A stretch of 24,651 nucleotides of DNA. It comes from a virus. The notes under the pieces were generated by a model. The model was not told where the DNA came from. It saw only the letters and a program-made list of their open reading frames with translations, and ran no database searches. Position numbers and translations under genes: made by a program. The DNA lies in the IMG/VR virus record IMGVR_UViG_3300027896_000207, positions 1-24,651 of that record, one strand, 5' to 3'. Within the stretch, counting starts at the first letter, position 1; each line of letters opens with the position of its first letter. This document shows positions 13,089-18,582 of the stretch, piece by piece.

Positions 13089-13274
13089 CTAAGTCTTTTT
13101 TCTGAAATCTTTATAGATTGCTAGTTGTTCTCTTAATGACTTAACTTCGTATTCAAGTTTTATCTTGTCAACCTCGAGGAAATATACCTCGTCCTTAAGA
13201 TTGATGATGTCAACAATAACGTTCTGAAGTAAGATGGAAGGTGCAATCCATGCTTCAAATGGTTGTTCTGTCAT
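13089..13274 (-). CDS. Small coiled-coil protein (61 aa)
   Basis: A 61-residue protein, MTEQPFEAWIAPSILLQNV, in which residues 20-58 form a regular heptad-like helix (IINLKDEVYFLEVDKIKLEY and onward). AAAGG lies nine bases before the ATG. It sits in the recombination operon between the 176-residue protein and the next small gene. No family is recognised. Confidence 0.6.
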   Translation of the reverse strand: MTEQPFEAWIAPSILLQNVIVDIINLKDEVYFLEVDKIKLEYEVKSLREQLAIYKDFRKKT

Positions 13275-13312
13275 GATTTTTACCTTTTGTGACAGGTTTT
13301 TGTTTATGTTTG

Positions 13313-13351
13313 TCCTGTAGGTTGTCTGGCGAAGGCTCCTACAGGATTTTT
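13313..13351 (+). terminator. Hairpin with T-run on the plus strand, inside minus operon
   Basis: TCCTGTAGG (13313-13321) pairs exactly with CCTACAGGA (13338-13346), nine base pairs with a 16-base loop, and is followed by TTTTTAC on the plus strand. It lies directly after the stop of the minus gene at 13350. It is the third hairpin of this polarity in the 8.5-14.2 kb operon. Confidence 0.6.
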
Positions 13352-13541
13352 ACTTTTTCTTCACTTCTTCTTTTTCTTTCTCTACGTACTTGATGTCTAC
13401 TCCAAATTCATTGAGTATTTCTACCATTCCATAAGTAACGTTCGACTTCTTGCCTATCCTAGCGAGGATCTTTGCATCCTTTGAGACAGGTCTAAAAGTC
13501 TTGATGCCATTGTAAGCATCGCTCATAATTGTTATATCCAT
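13350..13541 (-). CDS. Small hypothetical protein (63 aa)
   Basis: A 63-residue protein, MDITIMSDAYNGIKTFRPVS, with an excellent AGGAGG ribosome site seven bases before the ATG. It looks like a small alpha/beta domain ending in a Lys/Glu-rich tail (VEKEKEEVKKK). It is the second gene of the recombination operon. No motif is recognised. Confidence 0.7.
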   Translation of the reverse strand: MDITIMSDAYNGIKTFRPVSKDAKILARIGKKSNVTYGMVEILNEFGVDIKYVEKEKEEVKKK

Positions 13542-13633
13542 TCACGACCTCCTATGGGTTTTTCGATGACTAGATCATATGATCACATGCGCATTTAACG
13601 CAAGCTATTTGTGCGAGAAATGTTTTTTAGCCC

Positions 13634-14200
13634 TCACAATGGATTGTAGAGCCTATGCATGACAAGTGCGCAATCGCATTTATACATCATCTCTGTGGTG
13701 TATTCGAACTCCTTAACCTTAGGCAACTTACCATCTTTCTTCAGCTGGACAAATAAGAACCTATTGCTGACATTTTCGACCTTATTTTGCTCAATCAAAT
13801 AATGGTAAAAAGTGCCTTGGAGATGCCATGTGATGCCTATATCTGGGGTACAATATGCTGTTGTCTTCCAATCACACATCACAAGACCTTCTTCATTGGG
13901 AAACCTAGCTAGAGCATCGATACAGCCAGTGATTTGCTTGGCATCATCATAATATCTCATCTCATTGACTACACAATGCACTCTCGAAGCTGATTCCCAT
14001 TCTAGGTAGCTATCAAAATAGGGTTGTGCCTCTGGTGATAAGTCAGGTACGAATCCTTCATTATGCATATGAATAGCGTGATGCACTTCTGTGCCTATGG
14101 CGCACTTCCTATCTAATATTTCCTGAGGTATTCCATCAAACTTAGACCATGGTCTTAGTATGTCTGTAACACGTGTGTAGCCTGGTTTTATTACTTCCAT
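13634..14200 (-). CDS. RecB-type PD-(D/E)XK exonuclease
   Basis: A 188-residue nuclease with all the RecB-family active-site motifs in order: GTEVH (36-40), GCID (92-95), DWK (110-112) and QGTFY (128-132). These bind metal and cut DNA ends, as in the Cas4/RecB/PDDEXK_1 group. In phages such enzymes resect double-strand ends to make the single strands used by annealing proteins, so the ERF gene downstream is its natural partner. The start at 14200 has AGGAG six bases upstream; an ATG at 14227 has no site. It is the first gene of the minus operon, divergent from RusA. Confidence 0.88.
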   Translation of the reverse strand: MEVIKPGYTRVTDILRPWSKFDGIPQEILDRKCAIGTEVHHAIHMHNEGFVPDLSPEAQPYFDSYLEWESASRVHCVVNEMRYYDDAKQITGCIDALARFPNEEGLVMCDWKTTAYCTPDIGITWHLQGTFYHYLIEQNKVENVSNRFLFVQLKKDGKLPKVKEFEYTTEMMYKCDCALVMHRLYNPL

Positions 14201-14227
14201 AGCATCTCCTTTTTTGTTTTTGCGCAT

Positions 14228-14311
14228 TAAGTATAGCGAAATGAAACAAATAACAGTTGTGAAATAATTTTTCCTTAGCTATGTGTTGGCAAATCCAAAT
14301 TTGGGGTTGCC
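14228..14311. promoter_or_regulatory. Divergent intergenic region with 10-bp palindrome
   Basis: This gap should hold promoters for the minus recombination operon and the plus RusA/TerL run. On the minus strand TATACT (near 14233-14238) could be a -10 box, without a good -35. On the plus strand TTGTGA and TATGTG are 17 bases apart, a weak match. The perfect palindrome CCAAATTTGG (14295-14304) overlaps the RusA ribosome site. Confidence 0.4.
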
Positions 14312-14863
14312 ATGATATATCTCGACGTAGATGGTGTACCAATACCTTGGGCGCGTCCTGGGATAATGCGTATGAAAAATTGCAATGTTGTCTATGACAA
14401 GCAAAAAAAGCAGAAGGAGATGTATCAATGGCAGATAAATGCCCAGTACAAAGAACCACCTCTCACAATGCCTCTCATGATCGATTTGACATTTAGGATG
14501 CCAATACCAAAATCCACATCAGCGCCTATGAGAAGGGAGATGCTGAATGGCGTGGTACATCATTCTAAGAAGCCAGACATTGATAATTTGACAAAATTCA
14601 TCTTAGATTGCATGAATACATATGTTTTCATCGATGACTCTCAAATTGCTGAGCTGCGTGTGAGAAAAATGTACTCAAACACACCTGGAACCCTGATTAG
14701 GATTAGACCTTTCACTACAAGCAATAGGCAAGAATTAGAAAAAGAGATTGATGATGAACATTATTCACGAGATCCTGGATCAGGAGATATTTTTAGAGAT
14801 TGTCCTGACAAAGAAAGAACTTCGTCTACTGGAAGAAAAGAAAATCGTGTCATCCCTTTTTGA
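14312..14863 (+). CDS. rusA: RusA-family Holliday junction resolvase
   Basis: The frame encodes 183 residues, of which the first 135 are a RusA domain: an N-terminal strand region IPWARPGIMR, then KKPDIDNLTKFILDCMN (86-102) and FIDDSQIAEL (106-115). Asp 89 and 91, Lys 95 and the Asp pair at 108-109 correspond to the metal-binding and catalytic residues of RusA, which cuts four-way junctions during recombination or before packaging. The tail after residue 135 is polar and overlaps another ORF in a second frame (14751-14939), so it may be under little constraint. GGGG precedes the ATG. Confidence 0.9.
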   Translation: MIYLDVDGVPIPWARPGIMRMKNCNVVYDKQKKQKEMYQWQINAQYKEPPLTMPLMIDLTFRMPIPKSTSAPMRREMLNGVVHHSKKPDIDNLTKFILDCMNTYVFIDDSQIAELRVRKMYSNTPGTLIRIRPFTTSNRQELEKEIDDEHYSRDPGSGDIFRDCPDKERTSSTGRKENRVIPF

Positions 14864-14939
14864 GATGGACGATCAAATTATAAACATAGGCTTGCGCCTA
14901 TCAACACCTGGTGAAGAAAATGCCCCTACACAAAGGTAA
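14751..14939 (+). CDS. Small hypothetical protein overlapping RusA (62 aa)
   Basis: A 62-residue ORF from ATG at 14751 ([17 protein letters not shown]), overlapping the last 113 bases of RusA in another frame and the start of the next gene by 20 bases. The sequence looks protein-like, a regular amphipathic helix through [18 protein letters not shown] and a polar end. A GAGATTG stretch before the start gives a weak ribosome site. It could be a small DNA- or protein-binding helix; no family is recognised. Confidence 0.55.
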   Translation: MMNIIHEILDQEIFLEIVLTKKELRLLEEKKIVSSLFEMDDQIINIGLRLSTPGEENAPTQR

Positions 14940-15075
14940 GAGCAAGAAAGTTATATCAGAAAATATTTCAGAAATGGTTGAAAGTGGTCATCCACAAAAA
15001 CAAGCTGTAGCAGCAGCTCTCTCCACAGCAAGAAAGTCTGGAGCGAAAATCCCTAAGAAAGGCAAGAAAAAATGA
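14920..15075 (+). CDS. Small basic phage protein, [10 protein letters not shown] type (51 aa)
   Basis: A 51-residue protein, [17 protein letters not shown], followed by [20 protein letters not shown] and a Lys-rich end. I recognise this pattern from small uncharacterised proteins of many tailed phages, with the conserved core [16 protein letters not shown] precedes the ATG. Its stop overlaps the next start as ATGA. The strong positive charge suggests nucleic-acid contact, possibly in the virion, but no function is established to my knowledge. Confidence 0.75.
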   Translation: MPLHKGKSKKVISENISEMVESGHPQKQAVAAALSTARKSGAKIPKKGKKK

Positions 15076-15320
15076 AGATGACAGGTCTTAAACAAAAAGA
15101 CATCCTAGGCGTAATCAAGAGGCAAAAACAATATGCAACGCTGGCCAAGAAAGAAGGGAAGTATGCACTCAAGAAGGAGAAAGAAGAGCGTGCTAAAGAT
15201 GAACCAGAGATGGCGAAGGATAGTGCTAGAGAGGCAAAAATAGCATTTGTATTCGCCAAGAAGAGGAAGGAGTTCGCTAAGAAAGAATCCACGAAGCTTC
15301 ACAAAATCAAGAAAAAGTAG
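15072..15320 (+). CDS. Lysine-rich coiled-coil protein (82 aa)
   Basis: An 82-residue, very basic and almost entirely helical protein starting [20 protein letters not shown], with alternating Lys/Glu and Ala through the middle and a KKK end. It overlaps the previous gene by ATGA and so is translationally coupled to it. Binding to DNA or RNA is likely from the charge. No family is recognised. Confidence 0.65.
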   Translation: MKMTGLKQKDILGVIKRQKQYATLAKKEGKYALKKEKEERAKDEPEMAKDSAREAKIAFVFAKKRKEFAKKESTKLHKIKKK

Positions 15321-15328
15321 GAAAAAAC

Positions 15329-15556
15329 ATGTCAACACAAGAGCCTAAACCAATTCCATCGGTTGAGTTGAGTCTCAAATATGCATCATGGAATGTAAAA
15401 TCAATCGATGAGTCCATGAAGATGCTTGTAACCATTGCCAAGACTAGCAATGAAGCTCTCAACAGAATTGCCAATGCTTTGGAAGGTTGTAAGCAAAACA
15501 AGAGAATTGACATCACCCAGCATACTCATTCAAGCCAAGATGAAGTTCCATTCTGA
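15329..15556 (+). CDS. Small hypothetical protein (75 aa)
   Basis: A 75-residue protein, MSTQEPKPIPSVELSLKYAS, with a helical centre (IDESMKMLVTIAKTSNEALN) and a polar tail. AGGA precedes the ATG. It lies between the basic genes and the winged-helix gene in the plus-strand run to TerL, with short gaps, so it is probably co-transcribed. No family is recognised. Confidence 0.65.
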   Translation: MSTQEPKPIPSVELSLKYASWNVKSIDESMKMLVTIAKTSNEALNRIANALEGCKQNKRIDITQHTHSSQDEVPF

Positions 15557-15576
15557 GCAAAAAAAGGAGACACTGT

Positions 15577-16014
15577 ATGAGATTTTTTGGATGGTTTAGG
15601 AAAAAAGAAAAGAAAGAAAATTTCCCTTCATGTAGAGACTACCTTGAGCAAAGCTTGCTCTCAGAGTATCCAGGGCATATTATCGCTGTGAAACTACAAG
15701 ATCTATCTTCGAAGATTCCTAGGAAGAAGAAAAGGCGCAGTCAAAGGCACTTTTCTGGAGAGGTTGGTAACTTCCTCAAGGAAAGATGTCACTTTACCTT
15801 TGAGTCTGGATTCCTTGATCATGTCTCAGTAGCCAAGCTCTATATTGAGTATTGCAAATGGAAAGAGTCAAGAGACACGCCAGCAATCTCATTATCTGGG
15901 TTTGGAAGAGAGCTTTCTTTCTGCCTAAAAAATAAGAAGATTGAGAGGTATAGGTTAAGAGGTCCAAAAGGATCAGGAATACACATGATCAATCTTATGG
16001 GGTTGAAAAAGTGA
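15577..16014 (+). CDS. Winged-helix DNA-binding protein, candidate TerS partner
   Basis: A 145-residue protein with a basic N-terminal half (RFFGWFRKKEKK, PRKKKRRSQRHF) and a C-terminal winged-helix segment: FLKERCHFT, then VSVAKLYIEYCKWKESRDTP, LSGFGRELSFCLKNKKIERY and a basic hairpin. The pattern YIEYCKWK...FGREL resembles the winged helix that follows primase/helicase domains in D5-type proteins. Its stop overlaps the TerL start as GTGA, so the two are made together. By position and DNA binding it could be the small terminase subunit; a transcription regulator is the alternative. Confidence 0.7.
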   Translation: MRFFGWFRKKEKKENFPSCRDYLEQSLLSEYPGHIIAVKLQDLSSKIPRKKKRRSQRHFSGEVGNFLKERCHFTFESGFLDHVSVAKLYIEYCKWKESRDTPAISLSGFGRELSFCLKNKKIERYRLRGPKGSGIHMINLMGLKK

Positions 16015-17312
16015 CATCCTCACTCTCAGATAAGCAGCTTCTTTCCTTGCATGAGTCCACTGCTAGGATAAACATTTGGGAGGGGGCTGTTAGGTCTGGC
16101 AAAACTTATGTTAGTTTATGGAGATGGCTCAAGGAGCTTATATATGGACCTCCAGGCGAATATTGTATCATAGCCAGGACATATGACTCCTTCAAGCGCA
16201 ATATCCTCCCACAGCTCACGCAAATGATTGGCAGTGATGTCAAGTATTATAGTGGAAAGCGCGAGATGGTTATATTCAAAAAAACCATACATATTGTTGG
16301 TGCTGATGATGAGAGAGCTGAAAGCAAAATTAGAGGACCTACTTTTTCTGGCGCATATGTAGACGAAATTTCAATTATTCCTGAGTCAGTATTTAAGATG
16401 CTGATATCTAGATGTGCCATGCATGGCGCTAAGATTTTTGGCACTACAAACCCTGACAGCCCATATCATTGGCTGAAGAAGGACTATCTCACAGATAATC
16501 CAGATGTACGCAGTTGGAAATTTACCCTAGAAGACAATCCAGAGCTCTCCCAAGATGAAAAAGATTATCTCAGGCGCCAATATAAAGGAATCTGGTTCCA
16601 GAGGTTCATCGAAGGTAGGTGGGTGCAAGCTGAAGGAGCAATTTATGATTTCTTTGAAACTTCTCTTCACGTCATTGATCACCCTCCTGGCAGCGCTGAA
16701 TTCTATATTTGTGGCGTTGACTATGGAACTACCAATCCTTGTAGCTTTGTTCTAATAGGGATAAACAGATCCAGATATCCTAATATGTGGGTTGAGGATA
16801 TGTACTATTGGGACAGCAAGACTAAGCAAAGGCAGAAAACTGACAGTGAATATGCTGAAGATCTCATCAAATTCTTGGAGGGAAAGCCAGTAAAGGCAGT
16901 CTACATTGATCCCTCAGCAGCTTCTTTTAAACTAGAGCTTGCGCGAGAGGGTTTGCGAAATCTCTATGACGCTGAAAATGAAGTTGTCGATGGCATTCGA
17001 TTGGTTGGCAAATTCATAAGCAATGGCACCTTAAAGATCTGTAGAAAATGTGATATGCTCATCAAGGAAATTCAAGGGTATGTTTGGGATCCTAAATGTG
17101 CAAAGACTGGCGTCGATAAACCCATGAAAGACCAAGACCACGCCTGTGATGCCCTTCGCTATGCTATGTACACGCACTTTTTTGGAAAAGAGGCTGCGAG
17201 GATGACCCCACAAGATATTGACAGGCTATATAGTGAGGCTATGGGAGGAGGAAACACTCTGCCGGCACCATTTAGAGACGTGCCAGCAGAGTGTCAAAGG
17301 GGAATCTATTGA
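16011..17312 (+). CDS. terL: Terminase large subunit
   Basis: A 433-residue packaging motor with ATPase and nuclease domains. The Walker A motif is GAVRSGKTY (25-33), Walker B AYVDEI (115-120) and the coupling segment GTTNPDSP (144-151). The RNase H-like nuclease starts at about 230 with GVDYGTTNP (235-243, Asp 237), followed by YIDPSAAS (298-305) and DHACDALRYA (376-385), giving the metal-binding acids that cut concatemers. It uses GTG as start, overlapping the winged-helix gene by four bases, with GGGG eight bases upstream. It pumps DNA through the portal, which lies 12 kb away. Confidence 0.93.
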   Translation: MTSSLSDKQLLSLHESTARINIWEGAVRSGKTYVSLWRWLKELIYGPPGEYCIIARTYDSFKRNILPQLTQMIGSDVKYYSGKREMVIFKKTIHIVGADDERAESKIRGPTFSGAYVDEISIIPESVFKMLISRCAMHGAKIFGTTNPDSPYHWLKKDYLTDNPDVRSWKFTLEDNPELSQDEKDYLRRQYKGIWFQRFIEGRWVQAEGAIYDFFETSLHVIDHPPGSAEFYICGVDYGTTNPCSFVLIGINRSRYPNMWVEDMYYWDSKTKQRQKTDSEYAEDLIKFLEGKPVKAVYIDPSAASFKLELAREGLRNLYDAENEVVDGIRLVGKFISNGTLKICRKCDMLIKEIQGYVWDPKCAKTGVDKPMKDQDHACDALRYAMYTHFFGKEAARMTPQDIDRLYSEAMGGGNTLPAPFRDVPAECQRGIY

Positions 17313-17485
17313 TTTACCTGCATGTCTGCAATGTGCGACAAATCTTTCACTGACTCGTTGACTGTATTCCTCAATGTAGGCGATGGCGTGTCATACTCAA
17401 CAATGTAGAAAAGTGTTGACAAGACGAAGACTGCCAAGAGAATGAGCAATACAGATATCCATTTTGCTATCGTAGGTACTTCCAT
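17306..17485 (-). CDS. Small single-span membrane protein (59 aa)
   Basis: A 59-residue ORF from ATG at 17485 (MEVPTIAKW) to TAG at 17306, with AGGAG nine bases upstream. Residues 10-30 form one membrane helix (ISVLLILLAVFVLSTLFYIV), followed by about 29 polar residues. It overlaps the convergent TerL end by seven bases. It follows the lipoprotein gene by 11 bases, so the pair could be inner- and outer-membrane partners such as spanins, though both are short for that role. Confidence 0.65.
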   Translation of the reverse strand: MEVPTIAKWISVLLILLAVFVLSTLFYIVEYDTPSPTLRNTVNESVKDLSHIADMQVNQ

Positions 17486-17496
17486 AAAAAATACTC

Positions 17497-17679
17497 CTAG
17501 AATGGTTTGACAGGTATAGAAACTTGTGGATCAACTTCAGCATCTGTGCGAGTTGTCTCATCAACGACATCATTAGCATATCCGTGTGTGTCAGTCAGGG
17601 TGACGGTCACAGTACATGACGATATGAGGACTATTCCCACAAGAACCAAAATTGGGATTAGATGTAGAAAAACTTTCAT
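17497..17679 (-). CDS. Small lipoprotein (60 aa)
   Basis: A 60-residue protein with a classic lipoprotein signal: MKVFLHLIPILVLVGIVLIS then Cys 22 in the lipobox ISSC. The mature part is 39 residues (TDTHGYANDVVDETTRTDAE) ending in a Pro-containing tail. AGGAGG lies five bases before the ATG. Lipid anchoring is well supported. It may be an outer-membrane spanin subunit or a lipoprotein involved in superinfection immunity; I cannot separate these from the sequence. Confidence 0.7.
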   Translation of the reverse strand: MKVFLHLIPILVLVGIVLISSCTVTVTLTDTHGYANDVVDETTRTDAEVDPQVSIPVKPF

Positions 17680-17726
17680 GAGACCTCCTTGTTTTCCTCA
17701 CCTCATAACCTTGATCAATAAATTTG

Positions 17727-17906
17727 TCAACTTGACTTTTTTGATGTGTCATCAGGCGAGAGGTCTATGTCGAGTCCAGTCTCTTTCTTAATGATATCTT
17801 CACAAGCTTCTTCCACAGGATTATCCTTCCCAAGAAAAAATATGCTGATGATTGCCACTATGGCAGAGATCGCCACGATGATGGTTATAACTAAGACGCT
17901 ATTCAT
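17727..17906 (-). CDS. Small membrane-anchored protein (59 aa)
   Basis: A 59-residue ORF from ATG at 17906 (MNSVLVITIIVAISAIVAI) to TGA at 17727. One N-terminal membrane helix spans about residues 3-25, followed by an acidic cytoplasmic or periplasmic part containing KDNPVEEACEDIIKKETGLD and SPDD. Small phage proteins with this anchor-plus-NPVEE pattern seem familiar to me but have no known role. It overlaps the end of the glycosyltransferase gene by eight bases and is probably translated by coupling, since no good ribosome site is seen. Confidence 0.65.
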   Translation of the reverse strand: MNSVLVITIIVAISAIVAIISIFFLGKDNPVEEACEDIIKKETGLDIDLSPDDTSKKSS

Positions 17907-18579
17907 CTTTTTTCTTTTCAGTTGTTAATACATCTCTCAACATTCCCACGGTGCCAGCATGATTAAACTGGATCATAGGATCAACCCATATCTCAAGTCC
18001 TGCCTCACGAGCTTTTCTACAGAAAAAGTAATCTTCGCCCCAAAATTCTCCATTCCAGAGCTCGGTATTAAATAGACAGTATCCTTTATCGTCAGGACAT
18101 CGTGAGTCTTTAGGTTTGAAGTACAATTCTGGAAATGCTGTACACATTTTTTCAATGGCTTGCTTTTTCATGAGCATAAATCCAGCGGGGATATAGTCAC
18201 ATTTTAGCAATCCCTTATCAGATATGACGATGGAGCCATCACTTTTTGTGACTGGTCGGAACGTAAAGGTTCTTTCTATACCCCTAGTAGGGTATACGCC
18301 AGCCACAAAATCAAGGTCATGATCAAGAAGTGCTTTGACAGCCATTGGAGGCCATCCTAAGTCTGAATCTATGAATAGCATGTGAGTACAATCACTATTC
18401 CTAAATGCCTCCACGAGTCTATTTCTTTCAGCAACCAACAAAGATCCAGAAGTTGTTATTCTCATCACAACTTCAATTTCACTTGATGCAAGAAGAAGTT
18501 GTGTCTCTGCTAGAGCTATAGCGTAAGGAACATCTACTTTACCAATGAATGCGGGGGTTGCTAAAAATACTTTTGGCAT
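17899..18579 (-). CDS. GT-A-fold glycosyltransferase-like protein
   Basis: A 226-residue protein with a GT-A glycosyltransferase fold. The first strand MPKVFLATPAF, the AERNRLVEAF segment and the metal-binding DSD (71-73, in FIDSDLGWPP) match phage-encoded family members. GVYPTRG and the late GEDYFFCRKAREAG...FNHAG parts fit the acceptor and catalytic regions. It would transfer a sugar from a nucleotide sugar. It lies four bases after the large repeat-bearing tail protein, so it may modify virion proteins, phage DNA or host surface glycans. The fold is well supported and the acceptor unknown. Confidence 0.82.
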   Translation of the reverse strand: MPKVFLATPAFIGKVDVPYAIALAETQLLLASSEIEVVMRITTSGSLLVAERNRLVEAFRNSDCTHMLFIDSDLGWPPMAVKALLDHDLDFVAGVYPTRGIERTFTFRPVTKSDGSIVISDKGLLKCDYIPAGFMLMKKQAIEKMCTAFPELYFKPKDSRCPDDKGYCLFNTELWNGEFWGEDYFFCRKAREAGLEIWVDPMIQFNHAGTVGMLRDVLTTEKKKDE

Positions 18580-18582
18580 GCT

